64,000 nt of DNA, taken from positions 1,054,001 through 1,118,000 of the forward strand of contig NZ_AP038804.1 in the NCBI RefSeq assembly GCF_047159865.1, read 5' to 3'. This document shows positions 16,092 to 25,127 of this stretch, one piece after another. The notes under the pieces were generated by a model. The model saw nothing but the letters and a program-made list of their open reading frames with translations, was not told where the DNA came from and did no database searches. The DNA comes from JAIOSF01 sp047159865. Its GTDB lineage: Bacteria > Campylobacterota > Campylobacteria > Campylobacterales > Arcobacteraceae. Numbering within the stretch: position 1 is the first letter of the stretch; each line of letters opens with the position of its first letter. The position numbers and the translations under genes are program-made.

Positions 16092-16707
16092 AAAACACAC
16101 AAAGGCCTTCTCTCTTTTAGAGATTGTTTTTGTACTCATTATTTTAGGAATAATCTTATCTCTTAGCGTTCCTAAAAATCAAATCTCAAAGCTAAATCTT
16201 GCAACACAAAAAATTATTTTATATCTAAACTATACTAGGTATATAGCTCATATCGATAATAAATTTGATATCAGTGATGATGAATGGAAGAAAAGACTTT
16301 GGACTTTGAAGTTTTTAAATTGTCAAAGTAGTATAGGTGGTTTGTATTATAATGTGTATAGTGATACACAAGGTGGAACAGGACATTTTGAAAAAGAAGA
16401 TACACTTTTAGACCCTTTGAACAATAAATATCTTTATTCAAATCAATGTAAAGAAGATACTATAGGGGATAAAAGTAAACATGTCCTTTTGACAAAAGAG
16501 TATGGTATATCCAAAGTTGATGTGAGTTGTAATACAACATCAACCATAGGACAGATTAGTTTTGGATATGATGGAAAAATATATTCACAACTTGGAAAGA
16601 ATATAAAAGAGATAACAACACCTTGTGAAATAAAGTTATTTAATGAAAAAGATAAATTTACTACAATAATGGTTGAGCCAAAAACTGGCTATATACATAA
16701 AATTTAA
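16078..16707 (+). CDS. Type II/IV pseudopilin-like protein with prepilin leader, non-canonical start proposed
   Basis: The frame encodes a textbook class III signal: a basic leader (KSFKKHTKA), then FSLLEIVFVLIILGIILSLS with Glu at mature position 5 and Phe at position 1. The hydrophobic helix therefore starts at codon 16108. The rest (to 16707) is a globular domain with four cysteines (NCQSS, NQCKED, VSCNTT, TPCEIK). The first ordinary start is TTG 16306, which would remove the entire signal, so it is rejected. No ATG, GTG or TTG occurs in any frame for about 100 bp before the leader. ATA 16078 is the only plausible initiator and would overlap the helicase by 14 bp. Processing by a PilD/GspO-type peptidase is implied. 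No other pilin gene is nearby. Confidence 0.7.
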   Translation: MKSFKKHTKAFSLLEIVFVLIILGIILSLSVPKNQISKLNLATQKIILYLNYTRYIAHIDNKFDISDDEWKKRLWTLKFLNCQSSIGGLYYNVYSDTQGGTGHFEKEDTLLDPLNNKYLYSNQCKEDTIGDKSKHVLLTKEYGISKVDVSCNTTSTIGQISFGYDGKIYSQLGKNIKEITTPCEIKLFNEKDKFTTIMVEPKTGYIHKI

Positions 16708-16719
16708 ACTATCATTTGG

Positions 16720-16725
16720 TATAAT
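16720..16725 (+). promoter_or_regulatory. Probable -10 box for the dapC-murC operon
   Basis: TATAAT in TTTGGTATAATCGCGG, 27 bp before the dapC TTG start and just after the pseudopilin stop. Confidence 0.65.
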
Positions 16726-16752
16726 CGCGGGATACAATATAAAGGAATCCCT

Positions 16753-17895
16753 TTGCATAATTTTGAAAAATATCCATTTGAACGACTCAATGAATTATTA
16801 GAAAATGTTACACCAAATTCTAATTATGAATTAAGTAGTTTGACAATAGGTGAACCACAATTTAACACTCCTGATTTTATTCAAGAGGAACTTCAAAATA
16901 CCACAAGCCTACTTAATAAGTACCCTAAAAGTTCAGGGGAAGAGTTTTTGCGAGTTGCTATGAGAAATTTTATCTCTAAAAGATTTAATGTTGAAGTGAA
17001 CAATGAAGAAATTATTCCAACATTTGGTACAAGAGAGGTGTTGTTTAACTTTCCTCAATTTTTACTTTTTGGAAAAGATGATGCTGTTATAGCTTATCCA
17101 AATCCTTTCTACCAAATCTATGAAGGTGCGGCTATTGCTTGTGCTGCTAAAGTGATTCATATGGATATGACTAAAGAGAATGATTTTTTAGTAAGTTTGA
17201 CTGAAGATCAGATGAAAGCTGCTGATTTAGTTATATTAAACTATCCTAGCAATCCCACAAGTGCAACAATATCAAAACAAGAATTAACAACTTGGGTTCA
17301 AAATGCTTTAAAATATGATTTTGTCTTGATAAATGATGAATGTTATAGTGAACTTTACTTTGATGAGTCAAATAAACCTCTATCTTTATTAGAAGCTTGT
17401 GTAGAAGCAGGAAATGATACTTTTAAAAACTGTTTAGTACTAAACTCTATTTCAAAAAGAAGTAGTGCTCCTGGTTTGAGAAGTGGTTTTATATCAGGTG
17501 ATGCAAAAATTTTAAAAGAATATATGAAATATCGTACTTATGTAGGATGTGCTTTACCAATACCATTACAAAAGTCAGCAGCAATTGCTTGGAATGATGA
17601 AAAGCATGTAGAGACTTTTCGTAGAACATATAAAGAAAATTTTCAAATAGCAAAAGAGGTACTCAATATTGATATTCCAAATGCTACATTTTATATTTGG
17701 TTAGAGGTAGAGGATGAACTAAAATTTACTCAAGAGTTGTATAAAGAAGAAAATATAAAAGTCTTACCGGGAAGTTTTTTAGGTAGAAACGGTATTGGAA
17801 AAAATTATATTAGAATTGCTTTAGTTGAGAATAATGATAAGACAAGAGAAGTATTAACAAGATTAAAAAAATTCATAGATGGATATAAAGTATGA
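16753..17895 (+). CDS. dapC: Succinyldiaminopimelate aminotransferase (DapC), class I/II aminotransferase
   Basis: PLP-dependent fold type I enzyme proposed to transaminate N-succinyl-2-amino-6-ketopimelate on the way to lysine and meso-diaminopimelate. The 380-residue chain shows SLTIGEPQFNTP, NYPSNPTSA, the cofactor Asp/Tyr region INDECYSELYF and the Schiff-base lysine in NSISKRSSAPGLRSG. It starts at TTG 16753, 6 nt after AAAGGA. It is co-transcribed with murC, which also uses cell-wall precursors and supports the DapC assignment over a general aspartate aminotransferase. It ends in an ATGA overlap with the next gene. Confidence 0.85.
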   Translation: MHNFEKYPFERLNELLENVTPNSNYELSSLTIGEPQFNTPDFIQEELQNTTSLLNKYPKSSGEEFLRVAMRNFISKRFNVEVNNEEIIPTFGTREVLFNFPQFLLFGKDDAVIAYPNPFYQIYEGAAIACAAKVIHMDMTKENDFLVSLTEDQMKAADLVILNYPSNPTSATISKQELTTWVQNALKYDFVLINDECYSELYFDESNKPLSLLEACVEAGNDTFKNCLVLNSISKRSSAPGLRSGFISGDAKILKEYMKYRTYVGCALPIPLQKSAAIAWNDEKHVETFRRTYKENFQIAKEVLNIDIPNATFYIWLEVEDELKFTQELYKEENIKVLPGSFLGRNGIGKNYIRIALVENNDKTREVLTRLKKFIDGYKV

Positions 17896-18491
17896 TAAAG
17901 GATACCCTAACAATGAAACCAGAAGAACTACATGAAGCTAGAACAAACCCAGATTTTTTGGAGTATCTTGAAGTAAAAGAGAAAGAAGTTATGGAATCAA
18001 GAGATATAGCAGGACTGTATGAACTACTTGATTCTTTACTTGTTTTAGATCTTGATGAAGAGCGTGTACATAATGTATATCAAGAGATTTTAAAAGTTGC
18101 ATTTGACAATATAGAAACTAGACTCAAAGATGAAAAAAAATTAAGCTTAGATGATGACGATATTTATTTTATAAGAAGTTTTTATGAACATGCTATTGAA
18201 AAATGGAGTATGGGTAATTTTAAAGGTGCAAAAGAGCTATTTTTTATCCTTACTCAAATTTGTGAAGATGAATTTTTAGTAGAAGCTTTAAATGTACACT
18301 TAATAGCTTGTGCAAAACAGAGTGATATGGATGAGTATTATGACAAAAATGTAGCAGAAGAGCAAACATATACAGAGGAAAAATATGGGTATTTTATATT
18401 AGATTTCAATTTTGACAAAAAAGAGTATTTAAATAATAATTTAAAACTGCTTCAAGAACAGTTTGAAGAATTAAAGCACTTGCTGAACTAA
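17892..18491 (+). CDS. Conserved hypothetical acidic helical protein between dapC and murC
   Basis: A 199-residue soluble protein that I cannot assign. It is rich in Glu, Asp and Leu, has no signal peptide or membrane segment, and looks mainly alpha-helical (for example LYELLDSLLVLDLDEERVH, and the C-terminal LKLLQEQFEELKHLL). The start ATG 17892 overlaps the dapC stop as ATGA; a second in-frame ATG at 17913 is possible. Its stop overlaps the murC ATG by 1 bp. The tight coupling suggests a role connected with peptidoglycan precursor synthesis, but this is inference from position alone. Confidence 0.75.
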   Translation: MIKDTLTMKPEELHEARTNPDFLEYLEVKEKEVMESRDIAGLYELLDSLLVLDLDEERVHNVYQEILKVAFDNIETRLKDEKKLSLDDDDIYFIRSFYEHAIEKWSMGNFKGAKELFFILTQICEDEFLVEALNVHLIACAKQSDMDEYYDKNVAEEQTYTEEKYGYFILDFNFDKKEYLNNNLKLLQEQFEELKHLLN

Positions 18492-19789
18492 TGAGAGTAC
18501 ATTTTATAGGGATAGGTGGGATAGGTTTATCTGCACTTGCGAGGTTTCTTCAATATAGAGGCTATAAAGTAAGTGGTTCAGATGTAAAATCAACACCAAT
18601 TACTAAAGAGCTTGAAAAAGAGGGAATTGTTGTAAATATTCCACAATGCCCAAGCGCCATACAAGGTCAAGATCTAATCATTTATAGTGCAGCTGTGCTA
18701 AATGACAATGTCGAGATACAAGAAGCAAAAAAACAAGAGTTGGTTTTACTTCCTAGAAAAGAAGCTTTAAGCGTTATCATGCAAAAGACTACAAACTATT
18801 GTATTTGTGCGGCACATGGTAAAAGTACTACAACTGCAATACTAAGCTCAATTTTACAAAGCTCTGCAATTATTGGTGCAATTAGTAAAGAGTTTGATTC
18901 TAACTTTAGATACATAGATGAAGTTTTAGCTTTTGAAGCAGATGAAAGTGATGAGAGTTTTATCCTCTCTCATCCTTATTGTTCGATTGTATTAAATACA
19001 GAACCTGAACATATGGAATATTATAATTATGATGAAAAAAGATTTTATGATGCATACACAAAATTTTTAGATATTGCAAAGCTAAGAGTTATTAATGCAG
19101 AAGATGAGTTTTTACAAAATTATAAAGGGTATGCTATTCGATTATATCCATCAAAAGATATAAATAATATTGAATTTGTATTAAAAGATGACGAACCATA
19201 TACAAAATTTTTACTAAAAGATTTTGGTGAGTTTGAAGTATGGGGATTTGGTGTGCATATCGCTATTGATGCAGCATGTGCTATTTTAGCCGCTTCTCAA
19301 ACTATGGAAGTTGATGCAATAAAAGAAAATTTAGCTAAATATAAAGGTATCAAAAAAAGATTTGATATTGTACAAAAGAGTGAAAACTTAATCGTAATTG
19401 ATGATTATGCACATCACCCTACTGAGATAAAAGCCACACTAGAGTCTGTAAATCTTTACAATAAATATAAAAAACTAGATAAAAAAATCGTGATTTGGCA
19501 ACCTCACAAATACAGTAGGACAATGGACAATTTAGAAGCATTTAAAGAGTGTTTTAAAGGTTGTGATGAGCTTATTATATTACCCGTATGGACTGTTGCT
19601 GAAGAGATTAGAGAGATTGATTTCGCAAAAGAGTTTGCGCACTATAATACAACTTTATGTACAAAAATATCTACAAGTAATGGTAAGATAGAATTATTAA
19701 ATGAACAAGATGAAATTATACGAATAATTAAGACAGGTATAGTTCTTGGTGTTGGTGCTGGAGATATTACTTATCAGCTAAGACACTAA
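18491..19789 (+). CDS. murC: UDP-N-acetylmuramate--L-alanine ligase
   Basis: Adds L-alanine to UDP-MurNAc, the first amino-acid step of cytoplasmic peptidoglycan synthesis. The 432-residue chain has the N-terminal UDP-binding motif HFIGIGGIGLSALARFL, an ATP loop CAAHGKSTTTA (a slightly changed form of the usual GTHGKTTT), FEADESDESF, and the C-terminal-domain motif IDDYAHHPTEI followed by WQPHKYSR. The start ATG 18491 overlaps the previous stop by one base. It ends the operon; 154 bp of non-coding sequence separate it from the convergent ATPase/nuclease cassette. Confidence 0.96.
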   Translation: MRVHFIGIGGIGLSALARFLQYRGYKVSGSDVKSTPITKELEKEGIVVNIPQCPSAIQGQDLIIYSAAVLNDNVEIQEAKKQELVLLPRKEALSVIMQKTTNYCICAAHGKSTTTAILSSILQSSAIIGAISKEFDSNFRYIDEVLAFEADESDESFILSHPYCSIVLNTEPEHMEYYNYDEKRFYDAYTKFLDIAKLRVINAEDEFLQNYKGYAIRLYPSKDINNIEFVLKDDEPYTKFLLKDFGEFEVWGFGVHIAIDAACAILAASQTMEVDAIKENLAKYKGIKKRFDIVQKSENLIVIDDYAHHPTEIKATLESVNLYNKYKKLDKKIVIWQPHKYSRTMDNLEAFKECFKGCDELIILPVWTVAEEIREIDFAKEFAHYNTTLCTKISTSNGKIELLNEQDEIIRIIKTGIVLGVGAGDITYQLRH

Positions 19790-19830
19790 AAGAAAATAGT
19801 TTTTATTTAATTATTAACGTTTGAAGTAAG

Positions 19831-19926
19831 CTACAAGGCGATAATTTTAAGTCAAAATCTAAACTTAAAAAAGTTACTTTTCTGATTAAAACTCACTCTT
19901 TTCGTAGTATAGCCTTGTTAGTTTTT
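19831..19926. other. Imperfect inverted repeat in the murC 3' intergenic region, possible terminator
   Basis: The 154-bp gap holds CTACAAGGCGATA at 19831-19843 and its near complement TATAGCCTTGTTAG at 19908-19921, which runs into GTTTTT. The loop is long (about 64 nt), so this is a weak terminator or a remnant. A second imperfect pair (AAAATCTAAA at 19855 and TTTAGATTTT near 19944) crosses it. No gene was seen in the gap. Confidence 0.35.
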
Positions 19927-19943
19927 CTGACTTTTTAGGTTTT

Positions 19944-20360
19944 TTAGATTTTAATTTCTTTTATATTTGTATCTATCAATAATTGAATTTTATTTTTTGA
20001 TAAAAACTTTTTTTTCATTACTTGAGAAGAAGTACCTGACTTGGGAAATTTTGAAGCAACAATAAAACATTTTCTTGATATATCCTTATGTATAGATAAG
20101 CATTTTAATATAGTTGCTTCAAGTTGTTCTACAGCGTGAGGGATATCACTTCCTTTTAGTTCAACATAAAAAACTTCTTCTAATTTACTATTTATAATTT
20201 CAAATAAGAAATCACACTTTGCACCAGTTAAAATATAACATCCATCAACTTTCACTTCGTTAACAAGAAATTTTGAATTGTTTAATATTATAAATTTTCT
20301 TCTATTTTCACTAACTGAAATGATATTATTTTTAGTTGCCTTATTACATTTTGAAATCAT
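19944..20360 (-). CDS. Small PD-(D/E)XK nuclease-like protein, partner of the adjacent ATPase
   Basis: Not a named family that I recognise. The core reads GAKCDFLFEI, then FYVELKGSDIPHAVEQLEA. This is the D...(E)xK spacing of PD-(D/E)XK nucleases, followed by the Gln often seen on the next helix. ATG 20360 gives 138 residues and falls 1 bp after the ATPase stop; a longer frame back to 20423 would add a hydrophobic N-terminus lying inside the ATPase gene and is less likely. The close coupling implies one functional unit. Nuclease activity is an inference from the motif; loss of activity or a non-nuclease role cannot be excluded. Confidence 0.6.
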   Translation of the reverse strand: MISKCNKATKNNIISVSENRRKFIILNNSKFLVNEVKVDGCYILTGAKCDFLFEIINSKLEEVFYVELKGSDIPHAVEQLEATILKCLSIHKDISRKCFIVASKFPKSGTSSQVMKKKFLSKNKIQLLIDTNIKEIKI

Positions 20361-20361
20361 A

Positions 20362-21597
20362 TTAAACCTGTAGAGATAGTAACTCATCAAAAGTATTATT
20401 AAATTCATCAGAAACACTATCAATAATATTTATCCCAATTAATCTGCTCTCTTTATCCATAATGCTAACTAATTTCCCATTTTTAATTGTATATGCTTTA
20501 ACATCATCAAAATCAATGCATAAATCTTTGTCAATTATCTTTTCAATGCTTTTTTCACCTTTTTCATTTTTAACATCATTTGCAAGTATTAAATTATTTA
20601 GTGCAGTTAAAATATACGGGCTATGTGTTGTAGTAACAATATTTTGACCTTTATTATATATCAATGCAATTAATGAAACTATATGCTTTTGTGAAATTGG
20701 GAAAAGATGTGCTTCTGGTTCTTCTATGAAATATATATTTTTCTTATTATCAGAATTAATAAACGGAAAAATTGATAAAATTAATAACATCGGTAGTGAC
20801 TCTTGTTGTCCTGATGAGGCATTAGATAAATTTATTGATTCCCCTTTAGTTTCAATCCAGTCTTGATCATCCTTATATTTATATTTTCCATTTAAAATCT
20901 TTTCAACTATTTCTTTTGTTTTATTATATTCTGAATCATTTTCCAATCTATGTTTATAAAATATACTATCACTATATATTTTTTTTGCAATTTCATATTT
21001 TGAACCAAATTTACTCATAAATGGATCTATATCAATATTTTTTGATAAAAAAGAAAAAATATTTTTTTGTAAGTTTGCAAAAAATGATCTACTTGCTGGA
21101 ATAAAAAGTGAATCATTAAAGTATTTTGATATTTCGCTATTGTCAAAAATATGCTTTTGTTTAAAATCCCAAAATTCATCTATCATCCTATCTTCTTCTT
21201 TTTTTAAGTAGGATTTGTATTTTGATTTTAGTGATCTATGTAACTGACTTAACGTATCACCAATATCAACTTGAACCTTTCTTTGAGAATTAGTTTTTGA
21301 AATATTAATTATAATATTATCATAAGTATATTTAATATTAAAACCTTTATCTTTCCATGTATATTTTGGAAAGTATTTTTCAAATAACTCTTCTATATTT
21401 GTTATGAATTCTTTTTTTGAATCATTGTTTTTAACAGAGATTAAAAATATTTCACTATTAACTTCACGAAATAAACATAAAAGTTTAGCTATTATACTTT
21501 TACCATTTGCTTGAGGTCCAATAATAATATTAAGGTTACCTACATCAAATTTTGCTTCTTTTATAACTAAAAAATCTTTTATATATAATTGTTCCAC
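20362..21597 (-). CDS. AAA/ABC-type ATPase (OLD/AriA/PtuA-like class), candidate defence protein
   Basis: A 411-residue ATPase of the broad class found in OLD, Septu (PtuA) and PARIS (AriA) systems. It shows Walker A GPQANGKS (about 27-34), an ABC-like signature LSNASSGQQES, Walker B IYFIEEPEAHLFP and the switch motif TTTHSPYILTALNN. No TOPRIM nuclease domain follows, unlike OLD or GajA; the C-terminal part after the ATPase is short. The start is GTG 21597 with only a weak AGAGAG upstream. The sequence is even more A/T rich than its neighbours and the pair sits between housekeeping units, consistent with acquisition by transfer. The effector is probably the PD-(D/E)XK-like protein encoded 1 bp downstream. 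Confidence 0.75.
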   Translation of the reverse strand: MEQLYIKDFLVIKEAKFDVGNLNIIIGPQANGKSIIAKLLCLFREVNSEIFLISVKNNDSKKEFITNIEELFEKYFPKYTWKDKGFNIKYTYDNIIINISKTNSQRKVQVDIGDTLSQLHRSLKSKYKSYLKKEEDRMIDEFWDFKQKHIFDNSEISKYFNDSLFIPASRSFFANLQKNIFSFLSKNIDIDPFMSKFGSKYEIAKKIYSDSIFYKHRLENDSEYNKTKEIVEKILNGKYKYKDDQDWIETKGESINLSNASSGQQESLPMLLILSIFPFINSDNKKNIYFIEEPEAHLFPISQKHIVSLIALIYNKGQNIVTTTHSPYILTALNNLILANDVKNEKGEKSIEKIIDKDLCIDFDDVKAYTIKNGKLVSIMDKESRLIGINIIDSVSDEFNNTFDELLSLQV

Positions 21598-21913
21598 TTT
21601 TATTCTCTCTTTTAATAAATTGTTTTATTTTATCTAATATAAATTAATATTATGCTTTTTGATTTGTAACCTAACTATTTATTAACACCCATTATAGTCC
21701 ATTTAGCCTAAAAAATTAGTATTAATAGTATATTTTAAATAAAGACTTTACAGATAATAATGAGAAAATAAAATATTTTTGATATGATGTATATGTACCT
21801 TTTACATAGGTATAAGAGTTGGAAAAGACATTTTGGGTGTTATCTAGTATATACTGGTATTAACAGACATTTTATCTCTAATAAAAGAGATAAAAATATC
21901 TATAGAAAAGAAA
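21598..21913. other. 316-bp non-coding region upstream of the ATPase cassette
   Basis: No gene with credible start or composition was found. It contains a 9-bp inverted repeat TAACACCCA (near 21680) and TGGGTGTTA (near 21835), a short TACCT/AGGTA hairpin near 21800, and a perfect 10-bp hairpin at 21870-21895. The high A/T content and repeats are compatible with an insertion boundary or with promoter elements for the cassette. No direct repeat marking an attachment site was recognised. Confidence 0.4.
21870..21895. terminator. Weak hairpin after the MFS gene
   Basis: A perfect 10-bp stem TTTTATCTCT/AGAGATAAAA with a 6-nt AATAAA loop, 19 bp after the MFS stop. It is A/T rich and lacks a long U-tract beyond the stem, so termination would be weak. 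Confidence 0.4.
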
Positions 21914-23155
21914 CTAAGATTTCTTTCTTTTTTGAATAGATTTTATATTTATAAGCATAGCTATCGAAATAATAAGTGCTACAACAAAGAATCCTGCAAA
22001 TACATACAGTGTTTGAGAATATGATCCAGTTGAGTCTTTTACCATAGAGATTATAAGAGGCCCAACAAGTCCTGCTGCTGCCCAAGCTGTTAAAATATAT
22101 CCGTGAATAGCTCCAAGCTCTTTTGTTCCAAAGATATCACCTATATAAGCAGGAATTGAAGCGAACCCTCCACCATAACAAGACATGATAAAAAATAAAA
22201 TCATTTGAAATACTACTATTTCTGTAACTGAAGGCAAGATATAAAAAGCTATTGCTTGAGTTAAGAAAAAGATTATATATACAATAGGTCTTGTTAAATA
22301 GTCTGAGAGTGAAGCCCAAAAGATTCTTCCTGCTCCATTAAATATCCCCATAAGTCCCACTGCAGCAGCGGCTGCAATTGCAGAGATACCAATAACTTCT
22401 TGAAGAAGAGGAGAAGCTACACCAATAATAGCAATACCACAAGTAACATTGATAAATAACATTAGCCAAAGACCATAAAATCTTGGTGTTTTTACTGCTT
22501 CATTTAAACCTAAAGAAGCTAAATCTTTTTTGAGTGTTTTTTTACCCTCATCTATTTTCTTTTGAAATTTTTCAGGTAAATAACCCTCTTCTGGTTTTTC
22601 TAAATATAAAGCAGAAGCAAACATAATCACAAAGTATGAAGCACCTAAAATAAAAAATGTGTTTGAGATACCAACAGATTCTATTAAAATTTTAATAGTT
22701 GGTCCCCATATAGCAGAAGCAAAACCAAATCCCATAATAGCAAGACCAGTAGCCATACCTCTTTTATCTGGAAACCATTTTACTAGTGTTGATACAGGAG
22801 AGATATACCCTATTCCTAATCCACATCCACCTAAAACACCATAAAAAAAGTATAAAAGCAATTTTGATTCCATCAAAATTGCTAAACCAGAACCAGCAGT
22901 CCCTAAACCAAATAGTGAAGCTGCAATAATTGCAGATACTCGAGGTCCATTTCTTTCAACAAATTTTCCCATTAAAGCTGCTGATAATCCTAAAAAGAAA
23001 ATCGCAACACTAAAAGATATCGTAACATCTGTTAATGTCCAATTCATTTGTTCTTGAATAGGTTTAACATATACACTCCATGCGTATACAGAACCGATAC
23101 AAATATGAACACCAACCGCACTTAATGCCATTAGCCATCTATTTTTTTCTAACAT
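21914..23155 (-). CDS. OFA-family MFS transporter (oxalate/formate antiporter-like)
   Basis: A 413-residue inner-membrane carrier with about twelve hydrophobic segments. The N-terminus (LMALSAVGVHICIGSVYAWS, then FVERNGPR) and the pattern GYISPVSTLVKWFPDKRG are characteristic of the OFA branch, which exchanges small carboxylates. Annotated relatives include oxalate:formate antiporters, YhjX (pyruvate-induced) and lactate carriers. The substrate cannot be read from sequence. It stands alone, 91 bp after the histidine kinase stop on the same strand, so any link to that kinase is speculative. Confidence 0.85.
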   Translation of the reverse strand: MLEKNRWLMALSAVGVHICIGSVYAWSVYVKPIQEQMNWTLTDVTISFSVAIFFLGLSAALMGKFVERNGPRVSAIIAASLFGLGTAGSGLAILMESKLLLYFFYGVLGGCGLGIGYISPVSTLVKWFPDKRGMATGLAIMGFGFASAIWGPTIKILIESVGISNTFFILGASYFVIMFASALYLEKPEEGYLPEKFQKKIDEGKKTLKKDLASLGLNEAVKTPRFYGLWLMLFINVTCGIAIIGVASPLLQEVIGISAIAAAAAVGLMGIFNGAGRIFWASLSDYLTRPIVYIIFFLTQAIAFYILPSVTEIVVFQMILFFIMSCYGGGFASIPAYIGDIFGTKELGAIHGYILTAWAAAGLVGPLIISMVKDSTGSYSQTLYVFAGFFVVALIISIAMLINIKSIQKRKKS

Positions 23156-23246
23156 TTTTTTCCTATATATTTAAATTAAACGAATTTTATTGAAATAATA
23201 TTGATAGTTTATTGAAGTATTAAAAGATCAATTATGAGTTACGATA

Positions 23247-25127
23247 TTAAGATAGTGGAAATTCTATTTTAAATTCAGCACCTTTATAGTGAACATCTTT
23301 GTAAGTAAAATTTTTATTATTTACAGTCAATTTTCCATTCATATGTTTTGAAATAATCTCTTGACACATATATAACCCAATACCAATCCCTTGTGATTTG
23401 TGTTTTGTGGTAAAGTATGGTTCAAATATTTTTTCTATAATCTCAAAAGGAACTCCTCCACCATTATCTTTTATTGTTATGACAACATTGTGATCAGTTT
23501 TGGAAATATTTACAAAAATATATCTTTTTATATTTTCTTTTGTTATTAAAACATCTCTTGCATTATTAAGCAAATTCATCATTACTTGAATAAGTTCATT
23601 ATCGAGATTTGTAATTGATATATCCTCAATATTTTCAACTATTTCAATATTCGCATTTTTAAACTTTGACAAAACAATATTAAGTGTTTTTTGATATACA
23701 TCCTTTATCTTAAATAAAGTTTTTGCTTTGCTAGGATTGAAAAAGTCACTAAATGCATGAATTGTTTCTGAAAGGTACTGCGTTGAGTCATTGATTGCAT
23801 TGAGTGTTTTGATATCTTCTTCTGGCGTTGTTTTGATATTGAGTTCTTTTTTTACTAACAAACCTGTGGATGCTGTAGAGATGATAGATAATGGTTGTCT
23901 CCATTGATGTGCTATATTTTGAAGCATCTCACCCATTGCAGCCATTTTTGTTTGTTGGAGTAGAAGTTTTTCTTTTTTTATTAATTGTTCTTGTGATTTT
24001 GTTTCTTTTGTGATATCAAGTTTTATAGCAACAAATTCTAAAATTTCATTGTGCTCATTAAACACAGGAGTGATAGTAGCTTTTTCATATGTAAGAGTTC
24101 CATCTTTTGAGACATTTATAAATTTTCCGCTCCATTTTTTTCCTGAATAAATAGTTTCATTTAACTCTTTGTAAAATTCAGGAGACTGTTCTCCTGAATT
24201 AAACATTTTTGGACTTTTTCCTAAAACTTCCTCTTGTGTATATCCTGTGATTTTTGTAAATGTTGCATTCACATATTTTATTCTTGTATCTGCATCTGTA
24301 ATAACAATTATATTGTCACTATCTTCCACTGTTTTTCTAAATCTACTAAGTTCTTTTTTTGAAAGAGCAAGATTGTAATCATACGCAAGATAAGATAAAA
24401 TAGCAATAATCAATAAAAGAAATAATATAACAACAGATAAATAAGCTTTTTTTATAATAGATTGTGAATAATTATTATACTTTATATTAAAATCATTTAG
24501 TGTTTTTTCAAAAGAAGAATTTGTTAGATTTTTATTTATTTGATTGAGTTTGTATTGATATTCAAAAATAATCTTTGAGTGTTTTAAAAAATATTTGTCA
24601 TTTTTAGAAGGATAAAGTACAAATAGCTTCTTAAAGTGTTGTAACTCTTTTGTTATATCAAGCTCAGGATTTTTATCAAGAATCATTATTGTAGTATAAA
24701 GTGGTGATAAGTTTTTATGAATTCCATCTTTTTTCAATTTTTGTGCTATCACAAATGATTTATTTAAAATGGCTCTATAGGATTTTACTCTTGCAATAAT
24801 TTCATATTTATGTGGTATTTGAGTGTAAAGTTCTTTCAATAAATGTTGTAATTCATCATTATCAAGTTCTTGTAATAGCTTATTTGACTGCAGTTTTTCA
24901 AATTCTTGTTTAGACTTTTTAATTTGATTTTCAATTATGTCAAAATTATTATAAGTAAAAGAGTTTTTTAAATATAAGTCAAACTCTTTATTATATAAAA
25001 TTATTTTTTCAATATTATCATTGATTTGAAAAAAATTGTTGTTTTGAATACGGGCATTATTGATATAAAAAGCTAGTGTGAGTAACAACATAAGAAGTAA
25101 AACAGAGGTGACAATTCTTTTATTCAT
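23247..25127 (-). CDS. Membrane PAS-domain sensor histidine kinase, no adjacent regulator
   Basis: A 626-residue kinase. TM1 (residues about 5-22) is followed by a roughly 200-residue extracytoplasmic helical sensor region, TM2 (about 228-250), then one PAS domain (IIVITDADTRIKYVNATF to VAIKLDIT). The H-box is MLQNIAHQWRQPL, a form common in Campylobacterota. ATP-binding motifs are NLLNNARDVL, DNGGGVP and GIGIGLYMCQEI. I use ATG 25127 rather than the more upstream in-frame start, because the former begins a clean transmembrane helix and overlaps the peroxidase stop by 8 bp. No response regulator is next to it. Coupling to cytochrome c peroxidase suggests a redox or oxygen-related signal. Confidence 0.9.
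   Translation of the reverse strand: MNKRIVTSVLLLMLLLTLAFYINNARIQNNNFFQINDNIEKIILYNKEFDLYLKNSFTYNNFDIIENQIKKSKQEFEKLQSNKLLQELDNDELQHLLKELYTQIPHKYEIIARVKSYRAILNKSFVIAQKLKKDGIHKNLSPLYTTIMILDKNPELDITKELQHFKKLFVLYPSKNDKYFLKHSKIIFEYQYKLNQINKNLTNSSFEKTLNDFNIKYNNYSQSIIKKAYLSVVILFLLLIIAILSYLAYDYNLALSKKELSRFRKTVEDSDNIIVITDADTRIKYVNATFTKITGYTQEEVLGKSPKMFNSGEQSPEFYKELNETIYSGKKWSGKFINVSKDGTLTYEKATITPVFNEHNEILEFVAIKLDITKETKSQEQLIKKEKLLLQQTKMAAMGEMLQNIAHQWRQPLSIISTASTGLLVKKELNIKTTPEEDIKTLNAINDSTQYLSETIHAFSDFFNPSKAKTLFKIKDVYQKTLNIVLSKFKNANIEIVENIEDISITNLDNELIQVMMNLLNNARDVLITKENIKRYIFVNISKTDHNVVITIKDNGGGVPFEIIEKIFEPYFTTKHKSQGIGIGLYMCQEIISKHMNGKLTVNNKNFTYKDVHYKGAEFKIEFPLS

Noticed and set aside
16306..16707. 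Starting the pseudopilin at TTG 16306
   Set aside because: It discards the prepilin signal that is plainly encoded in the same frame upstream.
21590..21597. TGTTCCAC at the ATPase start resembling a parS half-site
   Set aside because: Only half of the palindrome is present.
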